Positions 45,438-58,782 are shown, counted from the stretch's first letter. The stretch is DNA of 64,000 nt from Strongyloides papillosus (GCA_005656395.1 SRSI01000010.1:310001-374000), one strand, 5' to 3'. Notes: a model not told the origin generated them from the letters alone. Numbers and translations are program-made.

Positions 45438-48400
45438 ATAATTAATAGAAACAGTGGAAATAAAAATTTAATAAATATTTCTACAATATTAATGATTTAT
45501 TAAAATAACTTCTATCTCATGTACTAAAAAAAATTTTCAAGAGAATAATTAATAAAAAAAAATAAAATTTGAAAGAGAAATTATCATTGTTGGTGGTCTT
45601 TTTATTTGAAAGGAATCATAGAAAATGTCTCAAGCGTGTAATATTAACAAGCTTGGAATTGTATATTTTTCAATAATTAAAAAAATATCTGAGGTCGAGT
45701 TTTCTATATAAATAGTAAGTTGATATCTTAAGATCATTTGGTTTAAATAAACTACTCTAATTTTGAATGTATTTAGATATTTTTAAGGATACTTTTAATA
45801 TGTATGAGAATATATCTGATAGAAAATGTACTGTTGTATATCTTAATTTAACATAACTTTTTATTAAAGAAATAAATAATTTTCGAAGAATGATAAATTT
45901 AAGAAGTTTTTAAGACTTTATTATTGTTAATTAAAGTATATTTGGTTTTTATTTAAGATGTAATTTTAATTTATTAAACCAAACATGTTAATATTTTTAT
46001 TCTTCATTAAAATTGTGGTTTTAAATAAATCTCACTTATTATTATATTCATAAAATTTATTCAATGAATAATGCCGTTCATTTTAAAGTTACGTTAATAT
46101 GATGAAAATACAGTTTCTGAATATAAAACATTTTCAAATAAAAGTTGCGAGCAATTATTTTTTCTTTTGTCCTTCCTCTAAAGCATTCACTATTATTATT
46201 AATTTATTTTTATTTTAATAAAAAAAACTGTAATTGTGTTTAAAAGTAAGTAATTTTTAAATTTTTTAAATATTATTATTAATATATATTTTTTCTTTAT
46301 GTATTTATACTTCTCAAAAACTTATAAGAATGATATATTAAATACGTTAAATAATTATAAGAAAAGAATGACATTCTAAAAATACATCGTTTTTCGTAGC
46401 GTTTCAACAAATTATAAAAAGAAGAAGATAATCTAAGTTGTAAATATTTTTTTGTATTTTATCGATACAATATTAATTTTTTTTATTCTTAAATATTTTT
46501 AATTATTCGTTTTCTGAAAGATATCTTTTTAAAAAATGTTTTAACAAGCTAAAAATGTTAATTAAGATACATTGATAAATAAAAGAAAAAAAAGTTTGTA
46601 GACATGATTATATTTCAAAGTATATTTTGATGACTTCAATGACTACTAGTATAGATAAGAATATTCATTTAATATCTATATAACCTAATCATCCAAATCT
46701 TTTGTACTTTTTATCATTTTTTTCCATTTCCTTGTATGTAATATTAAAACCAACTAACTAAACATATTTTTTTCTTTTTATTTCAAAAAATATTATTTCT
46801 AAACTAATGTATAATACTTTTTAAAAAATTGTTAGTAATAATTATTTAAAAAAAATTAAAATTACCCTCTCTCTTTTTTTTTGTCTTTGATAAGAGATAG
46901 AAGTGATATAATTATTATGGGTAATTAGAGTAAAAAAATTCTATTGATAAAAATCAAGCTTCATATAAAATTACTCTTTTTTATTTTACCTTTTATTACC
47001 ACCTACATTGAATAATAATTTTTTTTTTAAATTTAAAAAAAATGTTATAACAAAATCATTCATCCATTCATCTCATCACATTTTCCCTCCTCATCAAATT
47101 ATGTAGAATATATGTATCCCTTAACTAGAGTTATATACAAAAAGAAAGAGTGTAACGAAAAAGAATTTAGTGGACATAAAAAAACATCTCAACAATTTAT
47201 AATTATCCCTAACACATTTCATCTAATTACTTTACTCTCCTTTATATGTATGAAATGACATAAAACTACACTTTTTTTAGCTTTTATCATAAGGCAGAAA
47301 CAATTAAAATTTTATAATTTTTCTTTTTTTTCTCCTCCAAAAGTTTAGATTAATTATGATTGTGATAATTGCTTTATCCTTAATTCTTCAATGCCAAGTT
47401 TGTTGTTATCATTTTGTAACATTATTATACATATATAATATCTTGATATTTTTCTGAAAAATTCTTTGTTTATTATTTCTTTTTTAAAAATATTTCATTA
47501 CACATTTGATTTTATGTAATTTTTTTCATTTAAGAAAATTGTACTTTTTTAATTTTCCTTTGATTTTTTATTAAAATATTTTTAATTAATTCATCCTTTT
47601 TATTACATGTCTAATAAAATAAATGAATAAAAAGAGAATGAATGTTGAAGGAGGTAAAATATGAGAGAGAATAGTGATACTTAAAATCGTATAAAATATT
47701 TTAATAGAACAATCAGTATAAGATTTTATTACAAAATCGTACAATTTTTTTCAAAGATCATATCAATATGTATTTTTAGTTTGAATATATAGCTATTTTG
47801 AGATTAATTATACTGTTTACCTTTACTTATGTTATATTATGACGGAAGGATGGATATAATATTTCACATTAAATAAAAAGATAATGTGCTTAAAATTTGT
47901 ATAGATGATAATAAATGTCTCATTATAAGTAAAAATGTTTTGCCATTAATTAGTATGTTTATGATGTATTTATGTGATACTTATTAATTTACAATATCAA
48001 TATTCTTTTGTGTTTTCAAATATTTTAAATAAAATCTTAGTGCATATGTTTAAATTTTTTCAATAAATGAACATCAATCATTCTAAAGAACAGTGTAGTA
48101 TTTTTTTAAATTAATCAAAAATATTGTATACATACATACTTTTACTTGAGAATATTTCAAACTAATGTCCATTTCTTGTCTTAAAAGATTATGTAGGGAA
48201 TTTTTTGTCTATCTCGATTGGAGGACAATACTCTCTTCTATAATCTTTTATCCACACACATACACTCGCTTCTTCTATTAATCATTCCTTTTTTGTACTT
48301 ATTGTGTGGCCAGAAAAAAAACTAAAAAAAATAAGATGTCTGTTAAAAGTTAACTATAATCAAAATGAAAAGATAACTTTTTGAAGATAATTCTTAGTAT

Positions 48401-51400
48401 GATAAAGTTTAAAACATTTAAGGGTAGGATATATGTAAAAATTATCTATAAACTATTTCTTTTATATAAAAATGTTTAAAACATTTTTCAACAATTTTCA
48501 TTCAGATTATTTTTTTTAATTTATCAAAATAAAAAATTCTCTTTATAATAAAATAGTAACACTTGGTATATTTTAATTTTTTCTATTCAATTTGATTAAG
48601 AGAAAGAAATGTTTAGTTTTGATAAATAGTTTCTAAAGGAAAAAAAGAAAGTAGGATATTCATTATATTTATAAATATTACGAAATTATTATAAATGATA
48701 ATTCGTAGTTTAAAAAGCAATTGAATAATGTTATATAAGAAAATTTCACTTGATTGTTTTATATATATAATTTTGTATTTGTACTAATATAAGCTTATAA
48801 AAATTGCCCCAATACAAAGTATATGCTTTAAGGTGGTCCACACTCTACCTCTGTTAAAGAGTAAAACTTTTTTCCCTACTTTATTGTTACTTTTTACAAT
48901 ATAGTTTTAATTTTTATTTATTTAAAAAGTATATTATTTTGTAAAATGACCAAAGTTTTTTTAATTGAGGAAATTTTTGTTAATTATAACAATTTTAATA
49001 GGATAAATTGTATAAAAAATAAATTTAAATTAATTATTTCTTCGATATAACTTTTTGTTAATATAATATTATGCACTTTCACTTGGAACAGGCAGGCACA
49101 TTTAAGGATCATACTTTTTTTTATGATTTAGGGTTCTGGACCACTGGCAGACACCTATTGAAAGTTTATTTCAATGCACTTGCACGTTTTTTTTTTGGTA
49201 AATTAAAATAATAATATATCTTATTATGTTTTATTACTTCAATAATTTATTTACCATTATTTAGGGTGATCATTTATATATATTTAAAAATCAATCTTAC
49301 ATCTTTTTAGGCTATTATCATATTTATCATTACCAAATATATTATTTTACAAGTACAATTAATAAGATAATAGCGCAAAGATGTTTAAGGTAAGTTTAAA
49401 TTAACGTGTGCCATTTTTGAACCTTCTTTTTTTAAATATATCTATAAATTATGTATATTATATCATTATCATATTACTAAACTTTTACCTTATTAATATG
49501 TCTAACAAACTATTATGTCCTATTATATAATTATCTTCCTTTAATATATTCTAATATTTACCATATACAAGAGATATTTGAGTATCACAATTTAATGACA
49601 AAAAAGATGATATTATATCCTTTTTAAAATCATCCTAAGCTTTATATTATAATATACATCAAAAATCTTTTTCTTTCCATACGATGTTATAATCTTATAT
49701 CTTCGTAGATAAACGTGCTTTCCGTTAATCTTTATATCATACAATCAAGAGGATTGCCATAAATATACAGATAAGTACAGGAAGGGTAGGCATAAAAATG
49801 ATATAAATTATATAAAATAGGATTTTTATGAGTAATTATTTTATTCTTAAGCACTTTTATGGTAAAACTTTTAAACTATTTTATCATTAACCAAGTTTTA
49901 TTTAGTCTACCTATCTAATTATTGTTATTACTTACATTATATTTGAAATATTTTCAACTACTTTTTATATATAAATTGACAATTAAACTTTCATCAAGTT
50001 TCATTTTTCTTAACAATTTCTTAATATATAGTTTTAAATACCTTCAGTTAAAAGTTCATAAAGCATTTCTTTTCATATCGTTGTAAGTTTTCTACTCTCT
50101 CTCTATCTCTTTCTTCAATATTAACGATAAGAACGTCGTGCTAAATTAAATAAAAAAAAATTTCACATTTCAAATCTCCATCTTAGTAGTTCCATCACTT
50201 ACTTGTAAGCTTCAAATCATCTTTATACTCATTAATTTTTCTACTAAACTGTATTTTGTCATCACTTCATAACATTTTTTACTCTTACATTTTCAATCAC
50301 TTTTTATATTTTCATTTCTCGTTGAACATACGCATATATCTCTCACTCCTCTTCTTAATATCAATGAAAAAATCAGATAGAGGACCAATTTTTTGAAATG
50401 TTTTACTAAAAATCTATCTCTTTTGTAAAAATTACGTATAAGTATACATAAAATATATTTTACTGTTTTAACTATTAATGAATGAATAAAATATATACAT
50501 ATTTCTCTTTTAAAATATATTTATGCAATTTATTTATTGAAAAATTTACTTTCCCTTCAAAAAGAGATAGAGAAAAAATTGTATAAATGATAATATTAAA
50601 TATAACAAATATTATTCCTATAGGCGTTGATCGGAAGATGAAATTATTTTAATAAATATACAATAGAGTATTGTTTAGGATTAACAAGCTAAATAAATTT
50701 TTTTCAATCATATAGAAAGGGATACTATGTAAAAGAAAGAAAGTGTGGTGTATGAGGTTAAGGTTTAGTAAAAAAATTTTTGTTTAAGAGAAAAAGTAAA
50801 TTTACACAATAAGATAAAAGATTGAAGTGGTTTCATTTGAAGAAGTATCTTTTTTAAATCATTCTTTATATTAGTATACAAAATTCAAAATCGAACTTCT
50901 ATGATTATTTTGAATTTTGTAAATATATAAATAATAAGAGAATAATAATGTTAGATAATTTTTTATTAAAAAATATTAAGTGGTAATTCTTTTAAAAATT
51001 TTAGTCAGTAAAAAAGTAAAATACCTTATGAAGATTTCAAAAGGTAGTACTACTAATAAAGGGGAGGGGGTAGAAAAAAATAAAAAAATAACGATAAATA
51101 TTAATTGTATAATAAAATACTTTTTTATAATTTTACAACTTAAATTAAAATGCTGGGAACTATATTTAGGGTATATATAAAAAAATTTGCAAATATAAAT
51201 TACTTCCATAAAGCGTCAATCAAATTGATGTAGTAAATATTTGTACACATTTGATTAGTAGAAAAAGTTGCATGAGACATTACAAACAATCTTATAAAAA
51301 TATAATCATTTAAAATGTAATGTTTATTAAAAGTAAAAATTTATATAAATATGTATAATTGAATATTTAAAATAAAAAAGGAAACTAAAATAAAAGTAAT

Positions 51401-52016
51401 TATTGTACAAAAGGATATCAGGATTTGAGAATCAATTTGGTTTTCATATATTTATATCAACTATACACTATTAATCATATAGGTATTTTTATATATATAA
51501 TTTATAATTATTATCTTACCAAACCTTTTTCCTGATATTTAGGTTTTTGTTTTTAAAATAAAAATTAAATAAACGTTGTATTATACATTATTTTATACTT
51601 TTACAATTAGTAATAAATTATTATATTAGAAATTTAATAGCATACGTCCGTTAACAAAAAACTTACACTTTTTTATTACCAAACAAAAACCATTTTGAGT
51701 TACCAACTACTCAAATCAAGAATTAATGGTTATTCTATATCTCAACTCTAACCATATATATATTTTAAAATACCATTCGAATATATATATATATATTTGC
51801 AAATATGTGCAGGAAAATTATTAGCTATCATTTGATTGCAACAAATTATCATAACCATATCCATTTGTTTTATACTATTTTTTTTAATAATTTAAATATC
51901 TTGAAAAAGTAAATATTTTTTTTATTATTTTTTATTCTTATTACTAACATTAATATGATAAACTAAAAAGATCTTTATTTAAATATTATAAAAAAATTTT
52001 CTTATAGGAAATAACA
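45438..52016. other. 6.6-kb A+T-rich desert upstream of the C2H2 factor
   Basis: No gene is supported. Notable pieces are an imperfect hairpin with an 11-bp perfect base at 48182-48250, a GC-richer patch with a partial hairpin at 48826-48865, and a GC-richer island at 49071-49186 ending in a hairpin and a T10 run. There is also a G-rich run at about 51060. The desert ends in TTATAG at 52007, ten bases before the ATG, so it may be partly outron or first intron. Confidence 0.45.
49071..49196 (+). ncRNA. Possible short Pol III-like transcript or conserved element
   Basis: A GC-richer island in a very A+T-rich desert. It contains GGCAGGCAC and GGTTCTGGACC (the latter loosely like a Pol III B box). 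There is a 6-bp hairpin at 49108-49113/49122-49127 and a perfect 7-bp hairpin ATTGAAA/TTTCAAT at 49157-49163/49169-49175. Ten Ts follow at 49187-49196. TGCAC occurs at both ends. No RNA family was recognised; an enhancer is the alternative. Confidence 0.2.
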
Positions 52017-53430
52017 ATGATAGCTGGTTTACTTGGAGATAATAATGCTTTTTTAAATAATAATAAAAGATTAGGTGATGGTAATAGTAACATAGATAGT
52101 AATAGTGCATTTCAAGCACAATTTATGAATGCTGCGGTTGCTTCATTAACTGGAGGTGGACAACAAAATTGTACTTTGTCTACATCTAATAATACTTTTA
52201 ATAGTATTGATGGAACACAAAATATGTATGGACATGGTGGAATAATTAATAATCATAATACTTCTCTTAATAATAGTCATATTTTTACTGATTCCCTTAA
52301 TAATACTACACAACTTTCAATAAATGGCGGAAGATTTAATCAATCTTCTTCTCCTGATACAAATTCTCCTAATTCCCATTCACCAAGTTCTGCAGATAGT
52401 ACTATCAATCAAGTTCTAGGAAATCCACATCCACAACAACATCAAGGTAAGTTTTTTTTTGATTTTCTAAAATTACACATTAATTTGGATTTTTTTGAAG
52501 ATCAATTTAATAGTATCAGTGGTTTATTTCACCATCAACAACAATTTAAAACAGAACAACCATTCGATGTGACCGGAATTATTAATAATATGAATAATTT
52601 TAATGGCCACATAACTTTTCCTCCATCTTCCTTAAGTTCTTTTACACAACTGCCATTTCAACATAATACTACTTCTAACTTTTTGTCTCATATGAATTCA
52701 CATCAAAATTCTTCGGCAATGTTAATGAATACACAATTCACCTCTCTTAATAGCGGTGGTGGTAGTATTGGTAATTTACCAATTCAAAATAAAATTCAAA
52801 CTATTAGACGTTCTCGTACATTATCTGATGGAATGGTAAAATGTAAGTATTGTCCTAAAAAATTTTCAAATCATGAAGTTTTGCGTCGGCATATGGGAGA
52901 TTGCCGAACAGTTCGATCACATGAATGTTCTCAATGTGGAAAACGTTTCAAGGCTCGTGGTGGTCTTCAGCAACATGCTAGAATTCATTTACAAGAAAGA
53001 AACTATAACTGTAGATATTGTCCAAAAAAGTTTAATCAAAAAAGTCATGTTGATCAACATGAAAGAATTCATACTGGCTCTAAACCATTCACTTGTCAAT
53101 TTTGTGGTAGAAATTTTAGGCAGAGATCCCAACAAATGGGTCACGAACAAACACATTTTAGTGGTAACAATGGACTTCAAGTTGGAGCTCATGCAATTCC
53201 AGTCATTCCAGAAAAAGTTGATCCAATTACAGGAAATGTTCTTCGTACCACTGCTAAAGATATTAATCTAGAGGATGAACGAAATGACAATAATAAGATT
53301 TCGAATGAGAATAGTCATATGGTAAGTTTTAAAAATAAGTATTAAAATGAGTTTGTTAATTATCATTTTTCAGTCTGAAGCTGTTCAAATAGGAAAATCA
53401 GAAGGAAATAATATTCATAAGTCATCATAA
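52017..53430 (+). CDS. C2H2 zinc-finger transcription factor
   Basis: Exons are 52017-52446, 52501-53321 and 53374-53430. The first intron (54 bp, GTAAGT...TTTTGAAG) is in frame and stopless but typical of introns here. The spliced product is 435 residues. The N-terminal half is Asn/Ser/Gln-rich with SSSPDTNSPNSHSPSS, like an activation region. From about residue 257 come four fingers: CKYCPKKF (C2HC type, HMGDC), CSQCGKRF, CRYCPKKF and CQFCGRNF, the last with a long H-x3-H. The linker HTGSKPF between fingers 3 and 4 is near-canonical, suggesting sequence-specific DNA binding. Similarity to nematode neuronal factors of the LSY-2 kind is possible but I cannot confirm it. Confidence 0.85.
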
Positions 53431-55179
53431 GAGTGAAGCTTTAAATAGGAGAATCAGTCAATAAATCAACGATATATATATAATCTATATTAATAACTAT
53501 CTCTTAGTCTAAAAATAATTCTACTCTGTCAATGCATCTCATTAGTTAAAGTTTATCAAAAAATATGAAAAATTACAATGTTAATATACCCCAAAAATTA
53601 AAGTTATAAAATATTTTCAACTTTCCTAATTTACTATTTTTTATGTCTACGGATATTTTTTATACACACTGTTATGAAGAACATTAAAAAACTTTGAAAG
53701 TGGTTTTGTAAACCATAATTTTATATATAGAAAGTTCATGTATATTAAAAATTCATATTACATACTTCATTTTGAAACAATACGTTATGAAAGTCATTCA
53801 ATTAACAAAAATTGTTTTTTATATTTAGAAAGAAAAACTAAAAATTACCATTAACTATCTCTATCTTTCTAAGTCCCATTCCTATTGTCATTTTTTTAAT
53901 TTTATACATTAAATTTAACTTTTATTAGAAAAGAATAAATAAAATATTTTAGTCTTTTTTTAAATGCATTGCGAACGCCAATTTAATATGTTATTTAAAA
54001 TTTGAATTTGCATAAGTTATTTTTCTCTCAAAAATAGTTTATTATGGTATTTAAAAAGACTATAAATTATTAATTGAAAAGAAATTTTGGTGTTACAATT
54101 TATTTTTGATCATTATCATTGAAACAACAAATTTCTAATTATCATTTAAAAATTTTCCTTATCTAAAAAAATAATCTTTCTCACATTTTTATTTTATGAT
54201 TTTAGAGTTATTTATGTATATTAAAAAAAACCTATAATGTAATAGTAAGTCGTAAAAATCTTTACTATTTAAAGAAGGAAACTAATTATTTTAAATATTA
54301 TTTAAGTAACATTCTTTATACAATTATAGGATTTTGCTTTAACTTTTTTTATTGTATGAAAAGAGAAATATGTTAATTAAGTTAGATTAAAAGAAGTTTA
54401 TTTAAAAACAAACCGCAGAAATATAAGTTTGACTAATCTTTATTTTCATCTATTTTTCATTAATATATAGTTTTAAGGAAAAGAAACATTTTTTTCGGTA
54501 TTTTCTTAAACATGGTCTAGAAGCAAAAAATTTTAATTTGAAGATAACAGAGTAGCTTTTTTTCAGAACCTTTGCGTGTGGCAATTGACCGCAAAAACAT
54601 ATTGTTGATAAAAAAAAAACTAAAGCTTGGAGTTTAAAAAATCATAATATCAAAACGTTTGCGTGTTCTTTTTTATGTTTAAATATGCCGTATGAAACTC
54701 TTTGATATAAGGTTAAAGTAGTTATATTAGTTAGCATAAAATAATAACAATATTTTGTGTGCCGACATAAAAGCCGACATCCTTAAGCATGCAGCAATAT
54801 TTTCGTTTCTAAAAAGGTATATAAATATAAATTTTTATCTTCTGTAAATCACTACTTAGAAAACATTAGATTTCATTCTACAATACTTTCTTCAAATTTT
54901 ATGATAATAGCTAGATATAATTAATATTGAAAAACTTTTTTAATATTAAGTATTTTTCTGTTTTCAATTGATTTTTGACTTTTATCTATAATAATTTCTA
55001 ATCTATCATTTAATTTCTATTTTTTTAATAATATTTGATAAAATATTATTTAAATAATAAAAATTTGTGATTGACATTTAACTATTTAATATACCTACCA
55101 AAATTATATATCTAAAACTACATACAACTAAGACATTCTTTACCTAATATTTTTGTCTTCACAATTCTAACAAATAAAA
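53431..55179. promoter_or_regulatory. Upstream region of the GATA-factor gene
   Basis: A+T-rich with a GC-richer segment at 54560-54800. That segment contains two copies of TTTGCGTGT (54571-54579, 54658-54666), an inverted CGCAAA at 54590-54595 and two tandem GCCGACAT motifs 12 bases apart (54761-54768, 54773-54780). A TATA-like TATATAAATATAAA follows at about 54818. These are plausible promoter-proximal sites; no factor is assigned with confidence. Confidence 0.4.
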
Positions 55180-56267
55180 ATGCAAAATTGTGAATATATT
55201 TATGATAATAATTCTACAGTGGATAATTGTAACTTTCAAACATTTTATACTCCTTCTATGGAAAATAACTATTCAACGACAATTGATCCTCAATTTATGG
55301 CAATAAGCGATAGAAACTCAAGATGTATATATTATGAAGAACAAGAAGGAATAAAAGGTAATTATTACTATCCAAATCAATCTTCATGTTATTATTCGCA
55401 ACCTTCTAATTTATATAATCAATGGATGGAAAACAATACATTTGAAAATGTTAAAAATAAAAGTACACTAGAAAACAAAGATTTTTACTGTTATAATATA
55501 CCTGCAACATCGCCAACATCACCACCATCATTAATTGAAACATCTAATATAGAAACTGTGAACGAAAGTTATCATAGTAATTTTTATTCTACCAATCAAA
55601 AAATACAATTAAATTTTCAACAAAATATTAGTCTTTCTTCGAATGAATTATCTTTGAAATCAACTCCATCCCCATTAAATGAAGATAATGCAAAATTAGA
55701 AACAGTTTCCTCACATCCTGGAATGTTATATTTTATGCCAACTCTAATCCGAACATCAAAAAAAGAAAGAAAAAATAATACACCAAAATCTAGTAAAGAG
55801 AGAATATCAAAAAAGGTTTGTTTAAAAAATATCTTTATAATTAAATTATAATTTTTTAGCCATCAATGCACGTAAATTCATCATGTATTACATGTGGAAC
55901 AACAGAAACAACATTATGGAGAAGAGATATAAATGGATTTCCAGAATGTAATCCATGTAATTTATATTTTAGAACTCATCAAACCAAAAGACCATCAAGA
56001 CTTTTCAAGAATGGAAAAATTTTAAAAAGAAATGGTAAAAATAAACATATTAAGAACGGCTTTATGTCTTTACCCGTTGATCATGAAAATGGAAAAGAAA
56101 TTATTAAATTATGTAGAAGTGCAAATACGAAAAATATAGAATGGAAAAATAGTTTTGTAAATTATCATTCAAATGGAACAATGGCTATTGGAGAGAATAA
56201 TGGTACCAATGAATATATTAATAATTATCAAAGAAACGGAATCTCTGAAAGCCATTTCATAGTCTAA
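55180..56267 (+). CDS. Single-finger GATA transcription factor
   Basis: Exons 55180-55815 and 55860-56267, with a 44-bp phase-0 intron (donor GTTTGT), encode 347 residues. The N-terminal 200 residues are rich in Asn, Tyr, Ser and Gln with a Pro-Thr-Ser patch (ATSPTSPPS). The finger is C221-x2-C-x17-C242-x2-C245 with TTLWRRDINGFPE between, followed by a basic tail. The usual CNACGLY is CNPCNLY, so two otherwise near-invariant positions are changed. The layout (one finger, N-terminal activation region) resembles nematode endodermal GATA factors such as ELT-2, ELT-7 and END-1. Which of these it corresponds to cannot be told from the sequence alone. Confidence 0.9.
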
Positions 56268-56557
56268 TTTTACAGATAATAATAATCACGTTTTAAGAAA
56301 TTTCTATATATTTGTAAAATACCTCGTTCTTTTCTTTCACCTGTTTGAAATTTTAATAATTTCTTTTAATATTTATAATAATCATATTATTATCATGAAA
56401 AATGCATTTTTGTGCTTATATTTAATTTTTTACTGTTAAAATTCCATTCATTGTATTGCATGAATAAAAATAATATTTAAATTTACGGATTGTTATTTTT
56501 ATATTTAAAATTAGGATTACGATAAGATGGTTTCATTATATTAATTTGTTTTTGATA

Positions 56558-58131
56558 ATGTCCAACAATTCCGATATTGTTTTGGATAAAACTACAACTG
56601 AACAACCAGAAAAATCATCTGCTTCACATAATGTTGGTTTGTGGATTGGTATCTCTGTAGTTATATGTATTGTCCTTATTGTTTGTGGTTATGTAATTTA
56701 CAAGAGGGTTAAGAGAAAAATGGCATTGAAAAACACCAAAAATGCCAGTAAAAAAGAAAAAAAAAGAAATAAAAGTAAGGAAAATTTAATTATATATAAC
56801 ATTTTTTTAGAAAATACTATTTCTGCGAAATTAAAAAGTTTTATGAACAACGATATTCAAAATAGTATAAAAGTGGAAGATTTGAATTCTTTTAAAACAA
56901 AGGTTAAATTAACAAGTTAATAATATAAAAATATTGTTTCTTTTCTTTTTAGAGTGACTCAAAAGAGGAAAAAAATAATAAAGATTCAGTGGAGAAAATT
57001 AATGGGAACAAAGAAGTTGATCTAAATAAAAATCTTCTATCTATGCCTTCAAAATCAACCTATCAATTTAGGGAGAAAAAAACTAGTAATTCAAAGATTA
57101 CTGAAAATATTGATTCAATTGCAGAAATGAAAAGTCAGCTAGAAAATATTAAGAAAGTGAAGCCATTATGTAATAATAATAGGAGAAATAGATCAATATC
57201 ATCTTCATCTAAAAATGAAAAAAAAGTGAAAGAAAATGTTAAGAAACAGAAAAAAAATCTAAATAACAGTGAAACAAATAAAAAGGAAAATGTCAAAAAA
57301 AATACTGATGTAAACAGTCTTAAATCAAATAGTCAAAATGGTGGAAATAATAATGAAATTTTCTATTCCTGTTCTTCAGATAATATTGGAAAGTCACCAT
57401 TCACTTCTAGCCTTCATTCATCATTAGCTTTAAGTGATAAGGATATAGAAAAATTAAATAAAATTAATGTTGACACTAGTTATTCTTCTTCAACAAAATC
57501 GAGTAGTTTTAGAAAAGATAATATTAAAAATAATGATTCAACATCCTATAACACTTCTAACAAAAATAACGTTAAAAAGAATAATGTTAAATCAAATAAT
57601 CATTTAAATGAAATCACTAAGAAAAAAGATGGTGGTGATGTGAGGAAAAATAGAAAAAATGAAAATTTCAATGCACCTAAGACTAACAAGGTTGACGAAA
57701 CAACATATACTGTAACAGAACCTGAAGATATCATTGAATATAATGTTTCAAGAGATGTGTTACAAAAAGATAATATAACTAAGAATATTAATTTAGTTAA
57801 TAATGGTACTTATGTTAATCAAAGTTTTATTAATCTTTCTAGTGATTGCACTCAATCACAAAATCTAGAAAGTAACAGAGTTAGAAGAAATGTTATGCCA
57901 ACAATACAAAGTAATGTACCAAAAATTTCAAATATTTATATTTATCCACAATATAATCGTAAAGAAAGTTTTGTTAGAAAAGGAAAAGACAGTCAATGGA
58001 CTAAACGGCAAATTACTCCCTCATATTTTGATTATGAAGAAGAAAATTGTAATATTAAGAAATTACAAGAACGTTTTGAGATTATTGATGAAACATCAAG
58101 AACAGAAGATGAGTATAAAGGAAAAGATTAA
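56558..58131 (+). CDS. Lys/Asn/Ser-rich single-pass membrane protein
   Basis: Proposed exons 56558-56774, 56811-56902 and 56953-58131 encode 495 residues. The 36-bp first intron (GTAAGG...TTTTTAG) is in frame and stopless, so 507 residues result if it is retained. The second intron is 50 bp with donor GTTAAA. There is no cleavable signal peptide: a 26-residue Ser/Thr-rich N-terminus precedes one membrane helix (about 27-48, WIGISVVICIVLIVCGYVIY) and a basic stop sequence KRVKRKMALK. The remaining ~430 residues are low-complexity Lys/Asn/Ser, probably cytoplasmic and disordered. No family was recognised. The ATG at 56558 is chosen because the earlier start is only a TTG. Confidence 0.65.
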
Positions 58132-58782
58132 GGGATATAAGATACTTATTTTATTTTGAAAATAATTCCATTTAAATATTTATTATTGTTTTTTCTTATA
58201 ATAGCAATGCTCAAATGATTTATAAATAAGCACCATATATTTTTAATTGATAAAAAAATTATGAATAAAAATAACGACAAATTATGACCTTTTGTTATTC
58301 AATTGTAAATGTTTCTCCGTAATTAATTTAAACATGATATTCAACTACGTTCTCCGTTAAAACTAAAATTTCATGCAGATTTTTATATTTTAATGATTAT
58401 CACCAAGACCTTTTTGGTACATCCTATATATGTTTGTACTTTTTTAAAATTGAAATGATTTAGTGTTCATTTTTATTTACCATTCAATTTCTTTATCTAT
58501 TTAATTTTATATGATAGTATAAAATTGGAAATTTTCAATATATAAAATGTATATTTTGCAAAATATTTCTTTTCTTGAATTTTTTTAAATAATATATTAT
58601 TTTATAAGTTATCACTTTTTAAATATCTTTTAAACAGCACTTTGTAAACAATTTTAAAGAATAGGGTGTATATAATATGAATAAATAATCAATATATGTG
58701 TAATTTTCTTTTAATTGAAAGAGTATTTGTATAAGATAAATATAATTTCCATTGTTATTTATATAAATTTATCTTCAAAATA
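58132..58782. other. Intergenic, A+T-rich
   Basis: Holds the 3' UTR of the membrane protein and the promoter of the next gene. No specific element is recognised. Confidence 0.4.

Noticed and set aside
48835..48866. CTACCTC (let-7 seed complement) inside a partial hairpin
   Set aside because: It is not in a 3' UTR, and the complementary strand's AGAGGTAG lacks the rest of let-7; the hairpin is too short for a precursor.
49071..49110. Resemblance to U1 snRNA (TGCACTTTCACTTGG)
   Set aside because: No U1 5' end, Sm site or stem-loop order; only a short shared string.
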